Shown here: in pieces, positions 56,001 through 64,000 of the stretch
How the letters are laid out: each line of letters begins with the position of its first letter
Numbering within the stretch: the first letter of the stretch is position 1
Origin: Tipula vernalis
Lineage: Eukaryota > Arthropoda > Insecta > Diptera > Tipulidae
Assembly (NCBI GenBank): GCA_958295665.1
Contig: OY282558.1
Span: 47,368,389 to 47,432,388, forward strand
Reading direction: 5' to 3'
DNA: 64,000 nt
Translations under genes and position numbers: made by a program
The notes under the pieces: model-generated
What the model was told of the DNA's origin: nothing
The model's database searches: none
What the model saw: only the letters and a program-made list of their open reading frames with translations

Positions 56001-57359
56001 CTCTATCAATAGGTTTCGGAACCTGTAATTGCTGTGACGATTTTTATTTTGATTGCTCGATTATTTCTAAACATTTCTTAGAAAATTCAATTTTATTGAA
56101 AATCAACTGTGCTATAGCCCACAAGTTTTTGGGCTGCAAAAATCTAAAATGGTCCGATTACGATGGTTGATACCTCTATCAATAGGTTTCGGAACCTGTA
56201 ATTGCTGTGACAATTTTTATTTTGATTGCTCGATTATTTCTAAACATTTCTTAGAAAATTCAATTTTATTGAAAATCAACTGTGCTATAGCCCACAAGTT
56301 TTTGGGCGGCAAAAATCTAAAATGATCCGATTACGATGGTTGATACCTCTATCAATAGGTTTCGGAACCTGTAATTGCTGTGACAATTTTTATTTTGATT
56401 GCTCGATTATTTCTAAACATTTCTTAGAAAATTCAATTTTATTGAAAATCAACTGTGCTATAGCCCACAAGTTTTTGGGCGGCAAAAATCTAAAATGATC
56501 CGATTACGATGGTTGATACCTCTATCAATAGGTTTCGGAACCTGTAATTGCTGTGACAATTTTTATTTTGATTGCTCGATTATTTCTAAACATTTCTTAG
56601 AAAATTCAATTTTATTGAAAATCAGACCCACCCCAAGGATCCATTTTCTGGACACTCTTCGGTTCAGAGGGCAGCTGTTATCAAACGCTGGGTGTATGGA
56701 ATTCGGCAGCTGAGCTTTACTCTAACCCCATCTAGACACTCTATGTTTCATACAATCGAGGGCACTTCTAATCCGAGATGCCTGTTTTCGAATAAAGAGG
56801 CCTTTTCAGATACATGCCAGTAGTTTATTAAAGAATATGCGAGCGGGTAGTGTCGAATCAAGGACCTCTAGGTCTCGCCCCCTCCCTTGATAATACCATC
56901 ACTACTCATCATTGACCACTATGGGGTCCCACTTATCCTTAAGCCCTTTTGTTGCCTCATGAATAGAACTTGAACCATCGGAGTCTTATCCGAAGGAAGT
57001 GTAACTTGACCGCCACAGACTTAACCACTGTAGCCCTTTCCCTAGCAGTCTAATTTAAAGTTCGATGGTTACCTTTCAGATGAAGCTGAGTAAAACCAAA
57101 CTTCATATAAACCTTAAATCCAACTCGCATCAACTTGTATATGAATGAGTAATCCACTGAGTGTGTCCAGATGAAGTTCATTTTCTCCCCGGATCACTTT
57201 TCAATTATTTATTCCATACTTTCATTTTGGCTCTTGATGAATCCAAGTAGCCGATCAGTTATTTCAAGAAGGTCCCAAAAACAATTTGGGCCCGAGTCAG
57301 GTTATCTGCAGTGGCCTATAGTTTAAGCTCCTCGTTCTTATGCCTCCTGGACAGCATTC

Positions 57360-57384
57360 AGGTGGTCCACGATCAAGACCACCT
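57360..57384. repeat. Perfect 8-bp inverted repeat
   Basis: AGGTGGTC and its reverse complement GACCACCT are separated by nine bases. It lies inside the unclassified GC-richer segment. A shorter dyad, CCCAAA-AACAA-TTTGGG, is at 57274-57290. No role can be assigned. Confidence 0.6.
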
Positions 57385-57597
57385 CTGGAAACCCAACGGG
57401 TAGGATCCCAATAATATCTGAACGAGAATGTCTCCGGGAAGAAGCATTTTATAGCGCTTCTTAGCCGCGCATATTTTAACATAAGGATCATTCGAATTAT
57501 TATAATTGATATCCTTCTCCATATACTTTAACATGCCCTTGCTCAACAATGTTTTCATTGATATACTCTCCCCTTCGTATCCTGAAATTCTAATCAT
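57373..57597 (-). other. Possible 74-codon ORF, unrecognised
   Basis: The minus strand from the ATG at 57597 to the stop ending at 57373 encodes 74 residues with a mixed, protein-like composition: Lys-rich, with a central MEKDINYNNSND stretch and a hydrophobic end LLPGDILVQILLGSYPLGF. The frame is open for some codons upstream of the ATG before meeting a stop. A second minus-strand frame overlaps its end and continues to 57297 with PECCPGGIRTRSLNYRPLQ, which could be read as a frameshifted continuation. I recognise no family and see no promoter or splice evidence. It may be a decayed coding fragment or chance. Confidence 0.2.
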
Positions 57598-57790
57598 GAG
57601 CCCATCATCCGATGATATTCCAGTCGGGAGTCCATGACGAAATTACCGAAACAAGCCTGCCTAAAACATGACCAGAACAGCGCAGTACACACTACTAAGA
57701 GGTAACGGAGACGGTAGTTACTACTCAACTTTATTCCCCCAGCTAATAGGCGTCATGGCCACCTGTCTATACCAGATTTTTTCCAAAACA

Positions 57791-57826
57791 GATTTCTTAT
57801 CATTCCTCGATTTCTTATCATTCCTC
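57791..57826. repeat. Perfect 18-bp tandem duplication
   Basis: GATTTCTTATCATTCCTC occurs twice back to back with no mismatch. It lies at the transition from the GC-richer segment to AT-rich DNA. It is probably a replication-slippage product. Confidence 0.9.
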
Positions 57827-58213
57827 CATTGCAAAGTTGGCTGAACAATTTTTCACATGCTTCAAAGTCAAACAAATACTGATACCCTGGTCCTCAAACA
57901 AACTCTCTTTCGATTTTATTTGTCAAACGAGAAACTTTTTCCAGAGAATTTGATTGGGTGCAAGCTTTTGTTGGTTGATTATGAGAAGTTCTCCAAAACA
58001 AATAATCAATCAACTTTCAAATTTTCAAATCTATTTGCACAAATTTTTTACACTTATGAACTTTAAGCACATTTAGTAAAATAACAACATACCCGTTTAA
58101 AATCACTTACGATTTTTTTTTTTTTTTTGGTAAACCTTGCAAATTACTTTATGTGTATACGTAAACATATTCTAACAATTTTTATTTTTCAATTCAATTT
58201 TTTTGTTGTCGTT

Positions 58214-58235
58214 ACACATACACACATACACACAT
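58214..58235. repeat. CA-rich microsatellite
   Basis: The run ACACATACACACATACACAC is an interrupted CA repeat in AT-rich intergenic DNA. A related GTGTATGTGTGTG-like stretch lies near 58400. Confidence 0.9.
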
Positions 58236-59167
58236 TGAAAGAAGGAAAACCGAAAATTTATAAAAGCATAGCAACATCTCAGATAGAAAAAAGACACATT
58301 TATGCTCCATTGAAAATATGGTCTTGAGGGAAATATACGTACGTCTACTCATTTTCAATAAACTGCCTCAACATTTTTCAAAAATTAGATTTTCCGTGAA
58401 ATGTGTATGTGTGTGTTGTGTGTATTCCCCGTTAAATGTAATTAAACTGATAGATATACGACTTCGAATAGTTTTAATTAAAAAAAACGTATTCATAAAA
58501 CCAAACTACGCGAAATTTATGACATTACCCTCAATTATCTAAACTTTGTATTAAAAAGCACAAAAAAAAGTTTAATTAAAATATAAAAGCTTGGTGTGGT
58601 GGAAAGCAAACTTTATAGATTTTTTTCATCATCTTGTTAATTGTACAGCTATACCAAAGTACATTGAGATAAAAAAAAAACGTTTCAGTATTTCTTGTTG
58701 TGTGTGTTCATAAAGCGTTTCAAAAAACTTTAACCCATTTTGAACTTAACACCGAGATTAATAAAAGATGGGAACGAAAAAAGTTCGCAACATAATGGAA
58801 ATTTTTTTTAAATTTTTTTATACCTTTTTTCAACATAGAGGATTTTATGGGATCAACTGTAATTACTGCGCTTTTTTTTATTTAATTAATTTATAAACTA
58901 TATGCGTACATATTCAGCGTTGAGCTTTAAGAAACAACAGCTTTTATTCTAATTCCATTTTGATAAAACGACCTTTGTTCGCATCTAAAAGGGGTTACGG
59001 AAATTTATTTCTACAACCACTTATGATCTACAATATTTATTGATTGGGTTGACTGAATAAATCCAATTTTTTTTTTTACAACATCAATTTACACACACAC
59101 ATTCCTACGTACTGTGTACATTGTATAAAAGCTCTAAACAATATAAAGATTGATTTGATTTTCAATT

Positions 59168-59185
59168 TTGTTGTTGTTGTTGTTG
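59168..59185. repeat. (TTG)6 microsatellite
   Basis: Six uninterrupted TTG trinucleotides are flanked by T-rich sequence. This is ordinary simple-sequence DNA of the AT-rich spacer. Confidence 0.95.
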
Positions 59186-60681
59186 TTTTGTGTAGACTTT
59201 AGAATTTTGTTTGTATTGTATTTGGGAAATTTATGGGTTTTAACCAGCAACAAAATTTTTCGTACACACATTTTACTGAACAAATCAGATTCGAGAGGAA
59301 GAAGCTTTTTTTTCATATCTATTTTGAAGATTTAGCATTTATATTATATACTTTTGTATATGTATATATGTACATACATATATGTGGAAGAGATTATAAA
59401 CAAACAAAATTTTCATATTTGTACATAATTTTTATGATCCCATCTTCAAATTATGTTTACCAAAGAAATAAATTAAGATAAATATCTTGGGTGCCAAGCC
59501 ATACCATATTATAATTGTTGGGGTGTGTATAAAACAATTAATTTTGGAAAATGTTTATTACATTTTAGATCGTAAGGTATATATTCATTACGTACCTGGG
59601 GCCCCACAAAACAAAAAAAACATAATTTTCATGGATATTATTTACACAAATACTTATTTATATACATAAATCATCAAGGTAATTACAAAAAATGTATTTT
59701 TACTGTCTTTGCGTATGGATGGATGGGTAATGGGTATTAAGACAATTTTACCTCAAAATAATTTAGATGTACGCCGAGTAACCTTCAAAGAACATTTAAT
59801 ATTTGTCCTCCCATCCCACAAGGATATTTATCTAGGATTTTATTTAGAACCAACAACCTTTTTTTAATGCATTTCTGGATTTTATGTCGTGGATAATAAA
59901 AAAAGATTTTAGATTATTTGTCTTCAAAGCTTTCTTAAAGCTTTATAAATTAATCGTTTTTTTTTTTTTTTTTTGGTTGGTTGATAAGAAATATTTTTAA
60001 TATTACGGATGCGCTCTAATCCTTGAGAATAAATTTTACTGTAAATATGGTTTTGTTGGCATAATAGTAGTGAATTTAGAATAAAACTAAGCTTTTGCAG
60101 ATTAAATTACTTTGGAAACCAGTGGTTTGATTTACATTTTCGTTTAAGCATTTCTATTGGTGGTTACCTATTTCGAGCAAACAGCAAAATACTTGACGGG
60201 AGAGGGAGAACCTTTGCTAAACTTTCATATTTATTGTGTTTGATGTTGATGTTGATTGATGGAAAACCGGCTTGTGTAAACGAATAGACAAAGGAATCGT
60301 TGATCTAGTCGAGAAAGCTTTCAGTGTAGTGACAACAAATGACCGAATTTAAGACCAGAATCGGAAACATGAGGCAGGCCTGAACATTCCTCCAGACTAA
60401 AATGATCAAATATGTGATTATTGTAATAGGGTGAAAGAAAGTAGCTGTGGTACCAATGATAAAATATTTAACGGTTAGTATTAATGGTTCTCAAAAACCG
60501 TCTGTTGTGTTTTGGTCTTAATTCCCATGGAATTAAATTGGCATAATCTCCAGTATCTGTGATAAATATTTTAGGTCAAAGACGATTAATATAATGCCCT
60601 AATTTATTTGAGATAGATCTTAATCGTCTCGAGAGATATTTGTTAAGTCGTTTTGCTGACTAAAATAACTGGAAGGTACAG

Positions 60682-60961
60682 TGTAAACATACATCTGCTG
60701 ACATGATGATTACAGTTCAGTGTATAGGTAGAGTGGAAAAATCTACCCATGAACAACGACGTTCATTTTTCATTTTTTTTATTGTTAGTCTTCGTTGGTC
60801 TTCTACACAGTGCAGTTCACATCAGCAAGAAATGCTGTTTTTTGTAAAATAAGAAATCAGTAAATAAAATTTAATAAAGTGATTAAAATAAAACAAACAA
60901 AGGTGTTTAATATTTCGGCGAATATTTATTACAAGGAAAAGATCCGGCAAATCCCGCAACA
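60682..60961 (+). repeat. Probable 5' LTR of the BEL/Pao element
   Basis: The 3' end is well placed: CCCGCAACA finishes with the usual CA at 60961, two bases before the primer-binding site. The 5' end is tentative. TGTAAACATACATCTG at 60682 gives a 280-bp LTR with a TG start. TGTTG at about 60503 would pair better with the terminal CAACA and give about 460 bp. Inside are an insect initiator-like TCAGT at 60717-60721 and two AATAAA signals near the R/U5 side, which support an LTR promoter and terminator. Confidence 0.6.
60863..60878 (+). promoter_or_regulatory. Polyadenylation signals in the LTR
   Basis: AATAAA occurs at 60863-60868 and again at 60873-60878, about 85-100 bases before the LTR end. 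In an LTR element this is the expected position for the R-region polyadenylation signal. In AT-rich DNA the hexamer alone is weak evidence, but position and pairing fit. Confidence 0.5.
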
Positions 60962-60963
60962 TT

Positions 60964-60981
60964 TGGTCCTTCGAGCCGGAT
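60964..60981 (+). other. Primer-binding site complementary to tRNA-Tyr
   Basis: TGGTCCTTCGAGCCGGAT is the reverse complement of the 3' end of insect tRNA-Tyr (…TCCGGCTCGAAGGA plus the added CCA, as I know it from Drosophila). It starts two bases after the CA end of the LTR, as expected for the site where the tRNA primes minus-strand DNA synthesis. The match covers all 18 bases, which is strong evidence for the element and for its LTR boundary. Confidence 0.88.
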
Positions 60982-61030
60982 CTCCGTGTAATAGTCATCG
61001 AATATTAAGCATTGTAATTGTGAAATTAAA

Positions 61031-61200
61031 AGTCATCAAGAAGTGTCGGCCATATTGGGACGCTCAACAATTGTTAAAACGTATTGTTCAAATCAATATA
61101 AATTTGAGCCGTATCATCAAAGAGTGTCGGCCATTTTGGGACGCTCAATAATTATCAACAAAAAAAAAATATAATATAAATTTGAGCTTTATCATCGAAC
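61031..61200 (+). repeat. 81-bp direct repeat in the retrotransposon leader
   Basis: Two imperfect copies lie in tandem. GTGTCGGCCATATTGGGACG starts at 61043 and GTGTCGGCCATTTTGGGACG starts at 61124, a period of 81 bp. Each is followed by CTCAA(C/T)AATT, an AATATAAATTTGAGC block and TATCATC. It lies between the primer-binding site and gag, where packaging or translation-control signals are often found. A role is not shown. Confidence 0.8.
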
Positions 61201-61224
61201 ATGTGGCTGCATTTAACCAACAAA

Positions 61225-61380
61225 TTCAACTATAACTATAGTATATCTCGACAGTAATATTTAACTCTCATCTATATTGCAACTATAATTCAACTATACT
61301 ATATCTCAACGTTTACCGCAACTGTAATATATATCAACTATATTGCAACTATATTTCAACGATATAACTCAACAGCTATA
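61225..61380 (+). repeat. Degenerate CAACTATA-type low-complexity tract
   Basis: Many imperfect copies of CAACTATA, TATATTGCAACTATA and TATATCTCAAC follow one another in the leader. No constant period is kept. The tract precedes gag by about 220-370 bases and contains several upstream stops. It may be slippage-derived leader sequence. Confidence 0.65.
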
Positions 61381-61597
61381 TTTCCATGCCAACCGTTATA
61401 GGTATAATATAACGGTCAACGTGCAACAATAAAACACATGGTATTTGCCAAGAAAGTGATGTTAAATACACAAATCATCTGGAAAACAAAGACTGGTAAA
61501 ATTTCAATATTTATAATTTATATCAAATTTAATTCTTAATTGTAACTTGATAATATTTATTGTGTTCATATCTTTGGTTGTGTCCTACTTAATTAAA

Positions 61598-61660
61598 ATG
61601 TATGTCGAAGTAATTCGATGTCGAAGCATAATCAGCGCGTTGCAAGGTCGCGTAAAATAA
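61598..61660 (+). pseudogene. Upstream in-frame gag start ending in a TAA stop
   Basis: An ATG at 61598 is in frame with the gag-pol ORF but meets TAA at 61658-61660 after 20 codons. The sequence after the stop (YEDQLNLDENN…) reads smoothly as a charged, coiled-coil-like Gag N-terminus, so the stop probably interrupts what was once a longer Gag. Alternatively this ATG is a short upstream ORF and the true start is the ATG at 61718. Which applies cannot be settled without sister copies. Confidence 0.5.
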
Positions 61661-61717
61661 TATGAAGATCAGTTAAATTTAGATGAAAATAATTTAACAC
61701 AAGGTGATCTTGAATCA

Positions 61718-64000
61718 ATGTTAGACCGAATTAAGTCTCTTTATTTAAGATTTGACGATGCTCAGTTCAAGCTCGAGGAACTTGAACCCACGGAAATGGA
61801 TTCACCCGCGCGCGATAAATTTGAAACATATTGCAGAACTGTCGAATCCCAGATTCGAAATAGATTGCATGAGTGTGACGGAAGTTCCGTCAGTTTATCC
61901 AATATTAACTCATTGCATAAAGCAAGTATTGATCTTAAATTTGCTTCATTACCATTGCCTGAAGTTCCATTACCAAAGTTTGATGGGTCTTTTCTTTCAT
62001 GGGTCGGTTTTCGTCAAACGTTCGCACAACGGGTTCACAACGAAACCAGAGTCAATACAAATCTTAAGTTTTCCTATTTGGAACATTGTCTTAGGGGAGG
62101 TTCAGCATATCATTTCATTGAGTCCATTCCAAATGCTGACGGCAATTACGAACAAGTTTGGAATGCTCTTTTCAAGCATTATGAGAACCAGCCGCGAATT
62201 AGAACATTGCATATGCAGGCATTATACAAGCTTGAACCAATTCGAACGGAAAACAATGCAAGGGATTTACAAATCTTCATTGATTCCTTTTGGAAACAGT
62301 ATAATGCACTCAAATCATTGAAAGTACCAATCGATCAATGGGATCTGATCTTGGTGTTCCATGTTTGTCAGTTAGTTGATCCTATATCACGCCATCAGAT
62401 TGAGATCAAGAAACCAGTTGATCGAGATCCAACCATTCAAGAGGTCATAGACATTTTAAATCAACGTGCTCGAGTATTGGAGACTCTCGCTCTCGTAAGT
62501 AGTAGTACTCCTAAGATAATCTCTGATATCAAAAAACCTCAAAAATCAAAATATGCTATGGTGGTCACTGGTGCTCAGAAACCGATATCATGTCGCTATT
62601 GTAATTCCGATCACTTCATTTATAAATGTGAATCATTTAAATCGTTATCATTGAAGGATAGAAATCAATGGATCAAAGAGAAAAAATTCTGCCATAATTG
62701 CTTTGGAACCCATCACATTTCTAAATGCAAATCAAAGCTTTCATGCTATACTTGTAAAAAAAGACATCATTCCCTGTTGCATAACCCAGGTTACTTCACC
62801 AACCAAAACCAATATGACATGACGGTCATTTCTAGTTTGATGTCATCCGATTCAAATCATTCCAATGCTTCCCCAGGGGTGTCAGCCCCGACCAAGGTAG
62901 ATGGTATAGGTAGTAGCTCTGAACAAGTAAGAAACGATCATGGCAGCAAGATAGCGAAAGTTTCCAACTCAAATCCAATCGCTTCATCAAGCACTCATAA
63001 TATGCTTGGTATAATCCAATCAAATGTTGCAACAGATGCGACAATTGAGAAAGATCAGACGATTTGTCTTTATTCGACCGAAACCCAAATTCTATTGTCC
63101 ACCATTTTAATTTGGATACGAAGTTCTAAGGGAACACGTATTTTGTGTCGCGCGCTATTGGACTCTGGATCCCAATCCAATTTCATTACAGAAAATATTT
63201 GTCAAAAATTGAGAGTTCAGAGGCAATCAGTCTATATTCCAGTCACAGGAATTAATTCAAACATGACAGAGGTCAGACATAAGGTCAATGTGACAATAGA
63301 ATCTCGAACTCAAATCTATGAACAAAATTTGGATTTCTTGGTGCTTCCCAAAATAACAGGCAAACTGCCGTTACACCAAGTCAACTTTGATCTTTCCAAT
63401 TTGCCTGATGGTATGGAATTGGCTGATCCAAAATTTTACCAGCCTGAACGTATTGATGTGTTGATTGGTGCCGAGGTCTTTTGTGACATATTCAATGGTG
63501 AAAAGGTTTATGTATGTAAAGAGCTTCCACCATTCCAACAATCAGTTTTCGGTTATGTCGTTTGTGGAAAAGTCACCAGTTCGGTTCCGTCAACATTAGT
63601 GTCACTAGTGTGTTGTGACGTTGAGGTGCTGAGAAAAGAGGTTCAAAGGTTCTATCAAATCGAGGATGTCAAAACCAAAAACAACTTCTCATTGGAGGAG
63701 AAGGCTTGTGAAGCCTGTTATGTAAAAAATGTTAAAAGAAATCCCGATGGAAGGTATAGTGTATCTCTTCCAGTCAAGGCAAGCATATCAAATTTATGTG
63801 ACAATAAAGGTAATTCGTTAAGACAATTTTATAACCTAGAAAAGAAGTTGAGTTCAAATCATGTATTAAGGCAGTTATATTGCCAATTCATGAACGAATA
63901 TCTTTCATTAAATCATATGCAATTGACGGAACGGTCGGAACCTAATATATCGTATTTTCTTCCACACTACGCAGTGTTGAAAGAGAACTCTACTACAACG
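61718..64000 (+). CDS. gag-pol: BEL/Pao Gag-Pol polyprotein, 3' end outside window
   Basis: The frame is open from 61661 to the last base. From the first ATG after the stop, 761 residues are visible. A charged N-terminal helix (residues 1-25) is followed by the BEL-type Gag region with PKFDG (86-90) and KFSYLEHCLRGG. Then come three zinc knuckles: C292-C295-H299-C304, C325-C328-H332-C337 and C343-C346-H350-H355. A Ser/Asn-rich linker follows. The retropepsin-like aspartic protease has LLDSGSQSNFI with DSGS at 482-485 and IDVLIGAEVF from 579. Next are FGYVVCG (611-617) and EEKACEACYVKNV (from 660), typical of the Pol stretch before RT. The window ends in YFLPHYAVLKENSTTT, just before the RT core. 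Gag binds and packages RNA, and Pol matures, copies and integrates the element. The protein is cut by the window, not by a stop. The in-frame TAA at 61658 suggests a lost N-terminus of Gag. Confidence 0.92.
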   Translation, partial: MLDRIKSLYLRFDDAQFKLEELEPTEMDSPARDKFETYCRTVESQIRNRLHECDGSSVSLSNINSLHKASIDLKFASLPLPEVPLPKFDGSFLSWVGFRQTFAQRVHNETRVNTNLKFSYLEHCLRGGSAYHFIESIPNADGNYEQVWNALFKHYENQPRIRTLHMQALYKLEPIRTENNARDLQIFIDSFWKQYNALKSLKVPIDQWDLILVFHVCQLVDPISRHQIEIKKPVDRDPTIQEVIDILNQRARVLETLALVSSSTPKIISDIKKPQKSKYAMVVTGAQKPISCRYCNSDHFIYKCESFKSLSLKDRNQWIKEKKFCHNCFGTHHISKCKSKLSCYTCKKRHHSLLHNPGYFTNQNQYDMTVISSLMSSDSNHSNASPGVSAPTKVDGIGSSSEQVRNDHGSKIAKVSNSNPIASSSTHNMLGIIQSNVATDATIEKDQTICLYSTETQILLSTILIWIRSSKGTRILCRALLDSGSQSNFITENICQKLRVQRQSVYIPVTGINSNMTEVRHKVNVTIESRTQIYEQNLDFLVLPKITGKLPLHQVNFDLSNLPDGMELADPKFYQPERIDVLIGAEVFCDIFNGEKVYVCKELPPFQQSVFGYVVCGKVTSSVPSTLVSLVCCDVEVLRKEVQRFYQIEDVKTKNNFSLEEKACEACYVKNVKRNPDGRYSVSLPVKASISNLCDNKGNSLRQFYNLEKKLSSNHVLRQLYCQFMNEYLSLNHMQLTERSEPNISYFLPHYAVLKENSTTT

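Larger units (their letters stand above)
1..56624. repeat. 173-bp satellite DNA array, about 327 tandem monomers
   Basis: The stretch is built of direct head-to-tail copies of one AT-rich 173-bp monomer, all in the same orientation, with no interruption by other sequence. Landmarks recur every 173 bp, for example GCTATAGCCCACAAG, CGATTACGATGGTTGATACC and ATTGCTCGATTATTTC. Most differences are single-base substitutions at a few recurrent sites: ATGGTCC/ATGCTCC, GGCGGC/GGCTGC, ATCTAAA/ATCGAAA and TTTTCATT/TTTTTATT. Some units are 171-172 bp through a lost base, mostly in the TTTTTGGGCGGC run. The array is already in progress at base 1 and ends at 56624, so its true length is greater than 56.6 kb. 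Satellites of this monomer size are typical of centromeric or pericentromeric heterochromatin in insects, but location and function are inferences here. I do not recognise the family by name. Confidence 0.98.
56625..57780. other. Unclassified, less AT-rich segment next to the satellite edge
   Basis: The sequence after the satellite has clearly higher GC than both neighbours, with runs such as TCTCGCCCCCTCCCTTG. I find no long open frame, no tRNA or rRNA fold, and no terminal repeats that would mark a transposon. Two short minus-strand frames overlap at 57297-57597. It may be a degraded mobile element, a pseudogene fragment or unique euchromatin-like DNA. I cannot decide between these. Confidence 0.5.
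57827..60681. other. AT-rich intergenic DNA with no supported gene
   Basis: All six frames are broken by frequent stops and the longest ORFs (60-82 codons) have low-complexity, AT-driven composition. Simple repeats include a 16-base T run at 58113-58128, an ACACAT-type run at 58214-58235, six TTG units at 59168-59185 and an 18-base T run at 59957-59974. TATATA/CATACATATATGT strings around 59355-59385 resemble fly non-coding DNA. I see no tRNA, rRNA, terminal inverted repeats or coding exon. Confidence 0.6.
60682..64000 (+). mobile_element. BEL/Pao LTR retrotransposon, 5' part, cut by the window edge
   Basis: The order 5' LTR, tRNA-Tyr primer-binding site, leader, and a single gag-pol frame with zinc knuckles, then DSGS protease, then RT onset, is that of the BEL/Pao superfamily. 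The motifs PKFDG, LLDSGSQSNFI, IDVLIGAEVF and YFLPHYAVLKENSTTT fit BEL/Pao better than Gypsy or Copia. Complete BEL/Pao elements are generally several kilobases longer, so the RT core, RNase H, integrase and 3' LTR should continue past 64000. The left boundary is uncertain because the matching 3' LTR is not visible. The long open frame suggests a fairly recent insertion. Confidence 0.9.

Noticed and set aside
1..56624. More than 200 plus-strand ORFs of about 64 codons, plus longer fused and minus-strand ones, as genes
   Set aside because: They recur at the satellite period, wrap across monomer borders, and are broken or fused by any 1-base indel. They vary without any sign of coding constraint, so they are products of the repeat.
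1..56624. CRISPR-like array
   Set aside because: There are no short direct repeats with unique spacers. The whole 173-bp unit repeats, and the genome context is eukaryotic.
1..56624. CENP-B box in the monomer
   Set aside because: I find no sequence resembling the conserved TTCG…A…CGGGA core. The TTTCGG in the monomer lies in a different context.
56495..56713. ORF reading from the last monomer into the flank
   Set aside because: It is a satellite frame that happens to stay open for about 30 codons past the array edge. It has no protein similarity I can recognise.
57857..59669. Several 60-82 codon ORFs in AT-rich DNA
   Set aside because: The composition is low-complexity and AT-driven, with no motifs and no conserved neighbours. 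They are expected by chance.
60503..60961. Alternative LTR start at TGTTG giving about 460 bp
   Set aside because: It pairs with the terminal CAACA but cannot be tested without the 3' LTR. It is kept as a stated alternative to 60682, not as a separate feature.
60879..61151. 90-codon ORF spanning LTR, primer-binding site and leader
   Set aside because: It crosses the primer-binding site and the 81-bp repeats, and its repeated C-terminal part simply reflects the tandem duplication.
61752..62321. 189-codon plus-strand ORF within the retrotransposon
   Set aside because: It is in another frame from the gag-pol ORF, which is open throughout and carries the Gag motifs. This one is a shadow.
62832..63044. 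70-codon minus-strand ORF
   Set aside because: It is antisense to the gag-pol linker, with no recognisable motif, so it is a shadow of the real frame.

Overview
The window looks like nuclear DNA of an insect, most plausibly a dipteran. There is no bacterial gene organisation. The flanks are AT-rich with short CA, TTG and poly-T runs. The right end carries a BEL/Pao-class LTR retrotransposon whose primer-binding site matches an insect-type tRNA-Tyr. The species cannot be fixed from the sequence alone.

Layout. (1) Positions 1-56624, nearly 90% of the window, are one uninterrupted head-to-tail satellite array with a 173-bp monomer, about 327 copies, entering from beyond the left edge. The monomers are layered into higher-order repeats of several sizes: 20-mer (3460 bp), 7-mer (1211 bp), 5-mer (865 bp), 4-mer (about 691/692 bp), 3-mer (519 bp) and 9-mer (1564 bp). 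Longer-range copies sit 5-20 kb apart. Three domains with different variant monomers can be seen: about 1-12 kb, 12-31 kb and 31-56.6 kb. The monomer is packed with short inverted repeats. (2) At 56624/56625 the array stops abruptly inside a monomer. (3) Positions 56625-about 57780 are a less AT-rich single-copy-looking segment of unknown origin with one weak minus-strand ORF. (4) Positions about 57780-60681 are AT-rich intergenic DNA with simple repeats and no gene I can support. (5) From about 60682 to the right edge lies the 5' part of a BEL/Pao retrotransposon: 5' LTR, tRNA-Tyr primer-binding site, a repeat-bearing leader, and a gag-pol frame that stays open to the last base. That frame shows a Gag domain, three zinc knuckles, an aspartic protease DSGS site and the first residues of the reverse-transcriptase region. 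Most of RT, RNase H, integrase and the 3' LTR lie outside the window.

No cellular protein-coding gene is supported. The many 64-codon ORFs in the satellite are by-products of the repeat. The main points of interest are the dyad-rich monomer, the variants that keep or strengthen its hairpins, the multi-scale higher-order structure, the undegraded array edge, and a retroelement that is largely intact but has a stop near the start of Gag.
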